Source: Trebouxia sp. TZW2008
Lineage: Eukaryota > Chlorophyta > Trebouxiophyceae > Trebouxiales > Trebouxiaceae
Direction: 5' to 3'
DNA length: 64,000 nucleotides
Assembly: GCA_002118135.1 (NCBI GenBank)
Contig: BDIU01000229.1
Location: forward strand, 124,001 to 188,000
The notes beneath the pieces were generated by a model, which saw only the letters and a program-made list of their open reading frames with translations, had not been told where the DNA came from and ran no database searches. The translations under genes were made by a program, and so were the position numbers. Positions 49,901 to 58,722 of this stretch are shown in pieces (positions within the stretch are counted from its first letter, which is position 1; the number at the start of each line of letters is the position of its first letter).

Positions 49901-52900
49901 TCATTAGCGCCACATAAACCCAAGTCAAGTCTGTACCATCAAGCATCAGGATGGGACCCTATGTGAGCAGAAGCAGGCTGTGCAACAGCTGCTGTAATGT
50001 CTTCATGGTGTGCAGACTTGTGCAGTATATGCATCAGCTCAAAAGAAAATTAGTCTTTCAAAGACTTGTTTTCCCAAGAAGTATGCCCCATACAGTGGTT
50101 GGTAGGAGAGAGACAAGACAGGTTGCGCAACCCATCGTTGCTTTTCTTAAGGGTGAGGAGTGTAAGGTTGTGAATTGTGACGCAAATGTTATCATGCCCA
50201 AGTGGCCTGGAGTCTCCAGCGCTGACGTCCACGTCTGATCCCATGCGAACAGCGTCTGCCCAGGGTTTGAAGGCTTGGCAAACTTCATTCTGCCGAAGCG
50301 TGACTAAGCAGCTTGCATGTGTTGCAGAAGAAATCGTGACTACAGCTTGTCATGCAATGTTGCTGAACTTTATGCCGCCTCTTTACAATCTGTGTTGTCT
50401 GTCCGTCTGCTTGTGCAGTTTTGTGCACAGTGTCTTGGTCTGTCCAAGAGTTTGTGAGTGGTTGTACAGGTGGCATGCCAGAGTCACCAGCTGCAGTCTT
50501 CAGAACGCTTCCTGCCAAACAAATTCTGACCCTCAACTTTGACGCACCAGAGATGTGGTTGGTGGAACCTGTTCTAGCCGAACACGATCTGGACAACTTA
50601 AAGCTAGAGCAACTCGGCGACTCGCCCATGCTGAGCGCTGAGTATGAGCTTGAGGCTTTGATGCTGACTGGGCGGTGTATGGACCTGCATGCAAGGCGCA
50701 GAGACCTGGTAAGGGTGCCTAGCTTGTGTTGATCACTTTAAATCATATGTCTCATCCCCTTATCATTCCATGCTGAACCTTTTGTGCCAACTCGTTTCGC
50801 TGCAATAGTACATGCACGACTTCACACAGGTCTCGCAAGTGTAGTGCTGCTTGGCATTATGCTCATTAGACACCCTGCAACCTTTACTTCTTCTCCTTGC
50901 CAATCTGCTTCCTCTTCTTCAGTCATCTATACCCTACCTGCAGGTGACCCCCAAGGGGTTTCAGCTACATCGGCGCAAGGAAGGATATTTCAACTTTCTC
51001 ATCTTCTTGACCGCTCACTTTTTCCTGTTCTTCGTCGTCGATGCCCGCCGCATGTGACTCGCAGGCAGAAAAGCTACACCTGGACAGTCAGGAACACCTC
51101 TGCAGCTTCTTCGTGTTGATTCGTCCCTTCTCCGTCTTCAGTCATGTGCACCTTTTCTGCAGGTGACCCCCAGGGGGGTTCAACTACACCTGGGCAGCCA
51201 AAAGCAACCCCGCCTGCAGGATACCCTAGTCATGTCCAATTTGGGCTATTTTCAGCTTAAATCCGCCCCTGGGGCTTGGACCCTACAGCTAGCACCAGGC
51301 AGATCCAGACAACTGTACCACATTCAGTCAAGCACTGGCACTGCTGCTGATGACACTCAAACAGAACGACTTGCTCAGGTGTGTTCTCCGCCGTGCTGTG
51401 CATGCTGAGCTCAGATTCACATCTGAAGCACAGCATCCACTCAGGTCATCAGCATATACACTTGCCCAAGCAGAAACAACGCCCAATTGCCCACAAGTTG
51501 CCCTGATTTGAGCGATTTGCAAGCACCCATCATGCACAATGCATGCAGACCGTTGTGTTGCGTCGTGTAGGTATCAACAGCAAGCAAAGATTACCAGACA
51601 GCAGTGGCCATAAGCAGTCTGCAAGGGAAGGACATGCAGCTGCGCATTACTAAGCGTGCTGGGTATGAAATGGATGACGTGCTGGACGCTGCCCCTGAGA
51701 GGGGCGGCAATAGTCTGTGGGGTCGCCTGACCTCCTGGGCTTCCAAACCAACCCCCTTGTCTGAGCCTGCGCTTGGCGCTGGTAACCCCTTTCACCTTGA
51801 TTACCATTTCTATTCCTGTCACCTTTTGTTCTTGGGTGCTGAGTTGGCTGCCATCAGACCGTCTGCTGCAAAGGCAATCTATCATATTGTCTGTGTTGGC
51901 ATGCTGCACTTTTTCACACGTACTTTCCAGGTCCTTGTCATGAAGTGCTGTTGCTCCTGTTGAGTAATGCTTGTACTCTGAGCTTCACACATCGCTTCAA
52001 ATCCCTCAAAATCCCATTGCTGGACCACATGCCCCTTGACATGGACTTGACAGACAGCCGGTGGTCCAAAACATGTCTGCAAAGCTGCCAAGCATGCTTG
52101 CTGTGGAGTGATTGATGAACCAATGTTGTGCAGGCATGCAGCCAAGCACTGGCTCAAGGTTGAGCCCTGAAGATGATCCTGACACCATCCATATCTTTTC
52201 AGTGGCATCAGGCCACATGTATGAGCGCCTGCAGAAGATCATGATTCTCAGTGTCATTCGTAACACCAGGTCAGCATGTTTGGTCTGTCCCAAAATGGAA
52301 GAACTTGCTGCAATTTTTTCAAGTCCTGCGCTTCGAGTGCTCGGCAGTAGTTCTGTGGTCAGCGTGTGATCAGCAGGCTTGCCTCGTAAGCAAATTGTCA
52401 TCTTCAGCACTGGTGCCAAGCTGCAGTATGCAAAACATGAATTGTGATTGATGTCTTTGCAGGCATAATGCTGCAACACCTCTCAGCATGAGCAAACCTG
52501 TAAAGTTGACACCAAGATAACATCCTGTAGTTTTGGTGCAGGAATCGTGTGAAGTTCTGGTTTATCAAGAATTACATGTCCCCGCAGATCAAGCGCTTCC
52601 TGCCTGAGATGGCTGCGCATTACCACTTTGACTATGAGTTTGTGGCCTATAAGTGGCCTTTCTTTCTGCATAAACAGGTCAGCCCCAAATTGCCTTCTGC
52701 TGATTGTGCATATGTTCAGCATGCAGCATCGTCCTGCAATTCAGGTTGTCCATCGCACGCATTGCTCCTTGCTTAATGCTGTCAACTTCTTTCTCTGCAA
52801 CCCAAAAAAAGCTTGCACTAGGGAATGTTAGGGTAAGTGAGCTTGCCCATAGCTCTGACTTTCAGCAAGGTCAGCCTGCAGTATATAACTCAAATTACAG

Positions 52901-55900
52901 CACCACATACTCATACCTTTCTCGGCCTTTTGGCTAAGATCAAGTGTAGTATCTGTTCTTTAGAGTTTGATAACTCTAATGGGGGACATTGTCCCCCTTG
53001 TTATCTAACCTATTTTTCTGGGGGCTTTCCCAATAGTAGTGCTTGCACTGCTGGGTTGGCAGCTTGGTCATGGCATTGCACTACAGCCTTGACCAAGCAC
53101 CCTCTTCAATCAAAATGCTCCGCATCACCATCTACCTTAGTAAACCTGTATTGAATGGTTCAAGTTCCTTCCCAACCTGCTGATGTATCTCTCACCACCA
53201 TGTCACATCACTCAGCCCATGTCATCATCAAGACCTTTTTGCAATCTACCATATAACAATTTTTGGGGCTGACTGTTGCTTCAACCTGGTCGCCTGCAAC
53301 ACAGCGCTATTGCACTTTGTATCTGCTGCTGCACATGGAGTCACGCAGCTGATCAAGGACTTGATGCAGTGTGATACCTTTCACCACCTTAGGGCCAGGT
53401 GATATATACCGTTATCTTAACCTACTTGCATGATCGACATGGCTGCTGGCCTGCAACTAGCAAGGTCGCATCAGGCCACAGTACTGCAAGCACAAGGGCA
53501 AACAACAAATACATCGACTGTGGTCAAGATGGCTGACACGAACACATTGACATGTCACAAGATATTGAGCCATCGCGTGACCCGGCTGCTTGTGGACATG
53601 ATCGTGCTTGGCAATGCTCTAGATTTCGCTGCACAAGCTTATATGGTGCATTGTATATACAGAGTCACTTTGCATCGAACTCTGCCTCCCATTGAATGTC
53701 TTGGGCTGACAAGATCTAATTCTTGGATGTGCAGACAGAGAAGCAGAGGTTGATCTGGGCTTACAAGATCTTGTTTTTGGATGTGCTGTTTCCCTTGAAC
53801 CTACGCAAAGTCATCTTCTGCGACAGTGACCAGGTGGTGCGAGGTGACATGGCTGAGCTGTGGAACATGGACCTCAAGGTCAGCATGCTGTGCTGTGCTG
53901 TGCTGTGCTGTGCTGTGCTGCTGCAAAGTATTATTCTCAGGTCATAAGTGCTCATACTGTAGACTTGGGTGACCTGACATGATTAGCATTGCTTTGCAAC
54001 CATGAACCTGGTAGCAACCTGTGCTTTGAGCATATAGGTCTGTCTTTGTAGCATGTGACGGCAATGCGCACTTCACAGTTGCTGAGCAGTTGACTCATTC
54101 AAAGTGTGTCTGTAAGGTGCGCCATTTGGGTTCACGTCCTTCTGTGACAACAGTGCTCACAGCATTGACAAGGGACAAGCATTATAGTCATTAGTTTATT
54201 CTCGCTGTTTATGAAAACACTCTTTCAGCAGGGGCAAGCAGTCAACTTTATCATTTATCTGCCTACAGGGTGCGCCATTTGGGTTCACGCCTTTCTGTGA
54301 CAACAACAAGGATATGGAGGGCTTCAGATTTTGGAAGCAGGGCTTCTGGAAGGAGCACCTGCGGGGCAAGCCCTATCACATCTCTGCCCTATTTGTGGTA
54401 GACTTAGCTCGTTTCAGGTATCTTTGACCCTGACTTCTACCAACAAATACGATGTGCAAGCAAAGCCCTCTTACTGAGTGGGGGCCTCTCAGCTCAGCTG
54501 TTGACATTGGCGGGCTGAAGCTTTCTTGCTGTATTCAATGGTTGCCTTGGCACCTCGTGTCCTGCTGCAATTGTTCGCAAGGGGTTTGGCAGGCACAGCA
54601 CCTCCCCCCAAAGAGCCATTGCAGCATCTCTCAAGAGCAGGAGCTGGTGACCAGTTTCTGTTTCTGCATGCAAGCAGGCTAGCTGGCCAAAGCAAGGCCA
54701 AGTTCATGTCTGGTGTCTGACGGCATCTGATGCCTGATGTTGCGTGTGGAACATTCCTATGGCTAAGCATGTCCAAGGCATAGACAAGTTTCCTTCATTG
54801 AATCCTCATGAGTCCTTTACTGTCGTAACCTTTGTTTGTGGGATTTACCTTATATTACACGGCGCAACCCGTGTTCTGGCAATGGGGAAATCTGTAGTTG
54901 CATCTCTCGGCAGCAACAGCTTGCTGTGTGCAGGCAGACAGCAGCTGGGGATCAGCTGAGGGTGACGTATGAGCAGCTCAGCAAAGACCCCAACTCCCTA
55001 TCCAATCTGGATCAAGACCTGCCCAACTATGCTCAGCATTCTGTACCAATCTATTCCTTGCCAATGGTATGCCGTTGCTTGTGTTGATGCTAGTCAGGTC
55101 TTCAAGCTGCCAAAGCCAGGCCATCTGTCTTGAGCCCTCATCTTCATCATCATTGCTGCGCTTCCCTGTGTACACATGTACTCATGTGAAAGAGCAGTAT
55201 CAATACTATTGCTGATGTTGATGCAAGTTCAAATTTGCACAGTATGCTGACCAGAGCTAACATGAGACAGTCTATTGGCAACTGGCAAAGTTTGACAGAT
55301 AATACGATTGTTGTAGAGGTTTGGAAAACCCGCAATTTGCTTATGTCTTTCCCTCCATCCTGCTCTGTCAGCAAGATTTGTCAAGATACACCCATATCCT
55401 TGACAAAATGCTGAGCTCATACGTCCATATTGCGAAGCTCAAGACAAGCCTGCCATGCGAGATAGGACTTGTGCCACACATACCTAGCAGTATATGCTGC
55501 AGTATATATTTATTATTATACTACTATGCTTCTATTGCCATTGGCTCAGATGCCTGAGCAGCAAGATCAGGCAACATTGTGCCTTGAGCAATGAGTAATA
55601 AACAATAATAATAAAAGTGTACACAGTCCAGCACATGTGCTAAGTGTGTATGGCCCAAGTCCCATCCCGCTAGGCCAGTTTGTTTTGAGCGGCACGTTTA
55701 GGACGGTTGATGTTCAACATGCAAAAGTCAGACAAAACAATGCCGTTCCATATCTTCCTAGGTCGACCCCATGGGCTTGGGCCCTTGACATGACCAAACA
55801 GCATGGTTTTAGGCAATCTGTTGTCTAACTTCCTGCAAATGCGACCATACCACCTGAGCCTTTTGCTCCTCATAAGTCTAATGCAGGAAAGCCACTGGTC

Positions 55901-56956
55901 TCTTGGGGGCAAAAACAAATGGTCAAGCAGCAAGAATAGGCAATGCTGTGCCTTAAGCAATGACTTTGATGCAGGAATGGCTGTGGTGTGAGACCTGGTG
56001 TGGCAACGCAACCAAGGAGTATGCCAAGACCATAGACCTTTGCAACAACCCCTTGACAAAGGAGCCCAAGCTGCAGGGGGCACGCCGCATTGTGGCAGAA
56101 TGGCCAGGCCTGGACGAAGAAGCAAGGACCTTCACTGCTAAGGTATGAAAGGAAAGGCAAAGAAACAGAAAAGAAAAGTAAATGCCCAAGCTGCAGGGGT
56201 TGCACCACATTGTGGCCAAGTGGCATGGCCTGGATGAAGAAGCAAGGACCTTCACTGCTAAGGTATGGATCACTGACTTTTCAGTCCCTTGAGGCCTGCT
56301 TTCTTACCACCACCGGGCGACTGTGAGGCACGCAAACAGATTCAAGCAAGCAGACATGACAAGCCTTGGCAGTATGCTTTCCTTCCTGACCTGCCTGCCT
56401 CTCCTGGCTTTCATTGCCTGCCTGCCCTTCCTGACTTCCATTGCCTGCCTGCCCTTCCTCACTTTCATTGCCTGCCTGCCTTTCCTGACTTTCAATACCT
56501 TCTTAAAGGCTGTCATCAGCTTTTCTCAAACTCGCATTGAGGGCGGGAGGTGCGTCCCATGCTAGTTCGAATGTTTGTCAAGGCAAGTTTTAACGCACTT
56601 CATGGGTCAATGCACAGCAAAAGAATGATTTATTCTGTACTTTTGGCTCATAAAAATGTCCAGCAGCTGAGTGCAATGCGCAAATTTTTTGTGTTGTCGA
56701 TGACACTTTATGGAGGTCAATTTTGCTGCAGATTGAGTCACAACTTGCTGCTGAGAGTAGAGGTCTGGCAAATCAAGCACAGGCACAATTGCACGAACAA
56801 CGCCAAATACACGACACGAAGCGCTTGAAAGACGATGAGCCCCCAGCAGATGATGCAAGACTGTCAACATTGCAGTTTCTTGCCCAACAAGCTGAGCTTA
56901 GCCATGAATTTCGGCGAGAACAGAAGCCCCAGAAACAAGATAAAGTTGAGCTATAA
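34930..56956 (+). CDS. UDP-glucose:glycoprotein glucosyltransferase (UGGT), about 31 exons
   Basis: This enzyme reglucosylates misfolded N-glycoproteins in the ER lumen. The start at 34930 gives a signal peptide ([15 protein letters not shown]). Exons: 34930-35082, 35180-35386, 35714-35981, 36209-36372, 36817-36996, 37582-37765, 40330-40415, 41306-41464, 41986-42125, 42544-42635, 43219-43388, 44720-44912, 45384-45630, 46146-46293, 47055-47235, 47642-47943, about 48081-48204, 48409-48594, 48965-49034, 49366-49499, 49803-49887, 50470-50708, 51163-51378, 51571-51781, 52134-52269, 52542-52677, 53735-53878, 54269-54417, 54934-55066, 55975-56142, 56732-56956; about 1740 aa. All phases close except the 48081/48409 junction. 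The N-terminal thioredoxin-like domains are recognisable ([28 protein letters not shown]). The GT24 catalytic domain has [13 protein letters not shown], the metal-binding [11 protein letters not shown] (about residue 1500), [39 protein letters not shown] and [16 protein letters not shown]. It ends in KVEL, an ER-retrieval variant. Many introns carry truncated exon copies. Confidence 0.93.
36690..36795 (+). pseudogene. decayed copy of UGGT exon 5
   Basis: This segment matches the first about 100 bp of exon 5 (36817-36996), including the GTGCAG/GTTGCAGCAGC acceptor junction. In the parental frame it ends in TGA (GGCGCTTGA). It is immediately upstream of the parent in the same intron. Confidence 0.85.
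37412..37522 (+). pseudogene. decayed copy of UGGT exon 6 start
   Basis: This segment repeats the first 110 bp of exon 6 (37582-37765), encoding [19 protein letters not shown] with its CTGCAG acceptor, and then stops matching. It lies upstream of the parent in the same intron. Confidence 0.85.
37860..38290 (+). repeat. three partial copies of UGGT exon 6 end
   Basis: About 37880-37935, 38045-38115 and 38222-38285 repeat the 3' end of exon 6 with its donor ([14 protein letters not shown], then CTGCAGGTCAG). The third is the best preserved. They lie downstream of the parent at a spacing of about 170-180 bp, flanked by similar intron sequence. Confidence 0.85.
38940..39780. repeat. degenerate 65-90 bp satellite in UGGT intron 6
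   Basis: Roughly nine to ten irregular units contain variants of CATGTCATCACAGC, TGTGACTGATCAGCCCC and GGGCAGAGGCCTTGCCCC. The units make minus-strand frames Ala/Gly/Pro-rich and open, but these are by-products of the repeat. It accounts for much of the 2.5-kb intron. Confidence 0.75.
40040..40090 (+). repeat. fragment of UGGT exon 7 start
   Basis: GTGATGGTGCAGGGGCAAAC and the following bases match the acceptor end of exon 7 (40321-40350). It is a short, non-coding duplicate upstream of the parent. Confidence 0.6.
40110..40275. mobile_element. diverged relative of the TA-flanked MITE
   Basis: This shares the left end (CAGTGACTCCTCTTTGTAA against CAGTAAACTCTCTTTGTAA) and the interior GTCCTTAC, ACATCAAGCTGTC and ATATCAAGTGTCCTT blocks of the element at 16121-16294. 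The right end is degraded. It sits just upstream of UGGT exon 7. Confidence 0.6.
40875..41215 (+). repeat. two decayed copies of UGGT exon 8 start
   Basis: About 40886-41000 and 41090-41215 repeat the beginning of exon 8 (parent 41306-41464; [14 protein letters not shown]) with its TGCATGTG...TGCAG acceptor and with flanking sequence rich in AAGTCAAGT. Both end at the same point inside the exon, giving a unit of about 210 bp. Confidence 0.85.
41695..42310 (+). repeat. copies of UGGT exon 9 around the parent
   Basis: A degraded copy at about 41697-41780 and a better one at 41803-41890 (open, [20 protein letters not shown], with acceptor TTGCAG but no donor) precede the exon I chose (41986-42125). 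A 3' fragment at about 42233-42305 ([20 protein letters not shown]) follows it. The chosen copy is the only one with both splice sites. Confidence 0.8.
43060..43700 (+). repeat. copies of UGGT exon 11 around the parent
   Basis: A 5'-part copy at about 43070-43135 precedes the exon (43219-43388). Two 3'-part copies at about 43445-43550 and 43607-43690 follow it, encoding [13 protein letters not shown] and [14 protein letters not shown]. Each copy covers only one end of the exon. Confidence 0.85.
45186..45375 (+). pseudogene. well-preserved truncated copy of UGGT exon 13
   Basis: This matches the 5' two thirds of exon 13 (45384-45630) at high identity, with its acceptor (GTGTGCAG/GGCATG at 45206). 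It is open throughout and encodes [20 protein letters not shown] and [11 protein letters not shown]. It has no donor: the next bases run into the acceptor of the real exon, and the 178-bp spacing would shift the frame. It is the most recent-looking of the copies. Confidence 0.85.
47340..47455 (+). repeat. decayed copy of UGGT exon 15 end
   Basis: This repeats the 3' part of exon 15 ([19 protein letters not shown] and the following Ser/Arg stretch) and its donor region. It lies downstream of the parent (47055-47235). Confidence 0.8.
50930..51100 (+). repeat. fragments of UGGT exon 23 start
   Basis: GTGACCCCCAAGGGGTTTCAG with its CTGCAG acceptor (about 50935-50975) and a piece with AAGCTACACCTGGACAGTCA (about 51070-51095) are partial copies of the start of exon 23 (51163-51378). 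Confidence 0.7.
52882..52888 (+). promoter_or_regulatory. TATA box of the U2 snRNA gene
   Basis: TATATAA lies 31 to 25 bp before the first base of the U2 RNA, the spacing seen in plant snRNA promoters. I do not see a good match to the plant upstream element (RTCCCACATCG). Confidence 0.6.
52913..53103 (+). ncRNA. U2 spliceosomal snRNA, inside a UGGT intron
   Basis: The first 45 bases are essentially the universal U2 5' end (stem I, CTCGGCCTTTTGGCTAAGAT, and the branch-point-pairing GTGTAGTATCTGTTC). Stem IIa (TAGAGTT/AACTCTA) and stem IIb (GGGGGACA/TGTCCCCC) differ in sequence from plant U2 but pair perfectly. The Sm site is ATTTTTCTG. The terminal hairpin (GCTTGGTCA...TGACCAAGC) carries the conserved ATTGCACTAC-type loop. 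The length of about 190 nt is right for U2. The RNA base-pairs with the intron branch point in the spliceosome. It lies on the coding strand of the UGGT intron 52678-53734, with its own TATA box, so it is probably transcribed independently. Confidence 0.93.
53886..53922. repeat. GTGCT pentanucleotide microsatellite
   Basis: About seven copies of GTGCT follow the donor of UGGT exon 27. Confidence 0.9.
54117..54165 (+). repeat. fragment of UGGT exon 28 start
   Basis: GGTGCGCCATTTGGGTTCAC and the next about 20 bases duplicate the start of exon 28 (54269), including most of the TPFCDN coding stretch, then diverge. It lies upstream of the parent in the same intron. Confidence 0.85.
56180..56275 (+). 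repeat. decayed copy of UGGT exon 30 end
   Basis: This repeats the last about 85 bp of exon 30 (55975-56142) with its donor (CACTGCTAAGGTATG), directly downstream of the parent. The stretch encoding CNNPLTKEP is missing. Confidence 0.85.
56380..56503. repeat. 27-bp minisatellite in UGGT intron 30
   Basis: About four units contain CCTTCCTGACTTCCATTGCC. The pyrimidine-rich top strand gives Lys/Arg/Gly-rich minus-strand frames that are not genes. Confidence 0.85.
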
Positions 56957-57218
56957 CACACAATGTGACCCTGATTTAACGCATAGTAACATGCTGTACT
57001 TCAGCTGCTGCATCTGTCTATTCTATGTCTGAAAATGTGCATGTTGCAGTCATAATCAGCACAGCAGGCAAAACAAAGCATACACAGCAGTACCACCAGC
57101 AAATGTATTCAGTCATGTGTGCATTTCAGTCAGGACATTCTGATAGGGTAAAATGTCTCAATGAAATAATCAAATGATGCTGTTGCTACATGTTGCTATC
57201 AGCAGAACAGGCAGCATG

Positions 57219-58407
57219 CTAATTGCTGCGCTGTTCGTACAAAACATAACCATAAGCTGCACCTTCAGTTCTACGTTTGACTTCTTGCGTCCAAAGACCA
57301 CGGTCAGCTGACTTCCATTGCACAACCAAATTGGACCCAGGCATAACCTCAGCAGACGTCAAATAGTTCTCTGCATTGTCCATTTCAGCAGCAAGCTTGG
57401 GAAATTTTGTGGCCAGAGAATTGCAAACACACACCTTGCGGTGTGCACAATACGGGCAGCCACTGTGTTTCCTAGCTTGAGGTGCTTGTTGCCACTCATG
57501 AGGCCTGCCAAGTTTGCACTCATTGCACAACCACCAAACAGGCTTCTTGCTGCCTAATGTCAGATGTTCAGGATGCAAATTTTCAGCTTGATTGCGGACA
57601 TGATGCCATTGAGACATGAAATGGGGCTTGGACTCTGCCAAAGTGGGCAGTTTTGTGTTACCCTTTCTTCTCTGATAGCATGCGTTGCAGCCTGAGTTCC
57701 TGAGAGTGCGGTCTTTGATTCTTGCTTGCCATTCATGGCTGCAAACAACGCACTTCCAGTGCACATTTCTCCTGCTGAACTGATGATAGTGCTCTGGGAT
57801 GCTGCCTTCGTTTTTTTCGTAGTCCCATGATGCTGCGACTTCTGGAGCCTGAGCTACTAGGGAATTGTGTGAGCACAGCAGCCTGCTGGTGCAATATGGA
57901 CAGTTTGCGCCCCTTGTACGTTTCCTGACCTGAGATTGCCAAACGTGAGGATGGCCATCGGGGCACTTGTCACAGCTCCAGGTGGCCTCTTTGTTGCTGT
58001 GAGGCTTGACAATTTCACCAGCAAAACTGGTGTTGAACTCATGGTACCACTGCTGTTGCATCTCTGGTCTGAGCCTGCTCACGTCTGCGCACTGCTGGCC
58101 TGCTTCAGATTCTGTGCTCGTGTTCAACACCTCTGCCTTGGCAAGACGCTGCGCAGTACCTGTGTAGCATAAGATACTGAATGAGCCTGGCAGTTTCTTC
58201 GGGGAAGTGCTGCGCACTGTGCTGCATTAGGCGTCCAGTACCTGAGTATAGGGTGGCAACTTGCTGCACGCTGCATAGCGCTGAAACACCCAGGGAAGGC
58301 TGCCGAATAGAGGCAGCCCAGGCGTTCAAACAAAAGTGCTTCACAAGATCCACATGGCAAGGCAATGCAGAAACAGCTGCTTGGCAGGTTTTCAACCTCG
58401 AGTGCAT
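57219..58407 (-). CDS. zinc-ribbon protein with four tandem units (DUF4379-like), 2 exons
   Basis: Exons 58242-58407 and 57219-58159 join in phase to 368 aa. Three complete units each have a W...CxxC, a HEW/HVW-type core and a closing CxxC: WSCDKC...HVWQSQV...GANCPYC, WKCVVC...HEWQARI...GCNAC and WWLCNEC...HEWQQ...GCPYC. A fourth C-terminal unit keeps the hydrophobic frame (SLATKFPKLAAEMD) but has lost its cysteines. This is the treble-clef/zinc-ribbon repeat family annotated as DUF4379, common in algae, plants and large DNA viruses; its function is not established. The N-terminus (MHSRLKTCQAAVSALP) is basic and Ser/Ala-rich, compatible with organelle import. The gene is divergent from the PsbP-domain gene, with about 315 bp between start codons. 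Confidence 0.75.
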
Positions 58408-58722
58408 GGCTGATCAGCTCATGTCGTCACAGTTTGCACCTCATAGCTGATTTGTGCTGCTCAACAAAGCAGCGCAGCGCCAGACTGCTCCCACCACAAA
58501 ACCTGTCGGCGAGCAAGAGCTTGCCTATAGTTCAGTGCTGCGGCAACCGACAGCGTCGGACCGACACTGTTGGCGAGAGTCGTGACAAACGCACATCTGG
58601 ACAGACAGACCGACACTCGCACCAAAGCACAAATGTTTGAAAGCCACAGCTTGCGAGCTTGAGATATAGCCAGAAAGGGCTGCAAGTGATCAAATCAGTA
58701 CTATTTGCAAGGTGAGTGGTCA
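58408..58722. promoter_or_regulatory. divergent promoter region, zinc-ribbon / PsbP-domain genes
   Basis: 315 bp lie between two divergent start codons. A donor-like CAAG/GTGAGT just before the PsbP-domain ATG may belong to a 5' UTR intron. An imperfect inverted repeat around GTCGGACCGACACTGT occurs near 58545-58570. No other element is evident. Confidence 0.4.

Noticed and set aside
50050..50290. Possible extra UGGT exon
   Set aside because: The frame is open, but neighbouring exons (49803-49887 and 50470-50708) already join in phase and match the family without it.
56304..56516. Minus-strand ORF with repeated MKVRKGRQA
   Set aside because: It is the translation of the 27-bp minisatellite, inside a UGGT intron.
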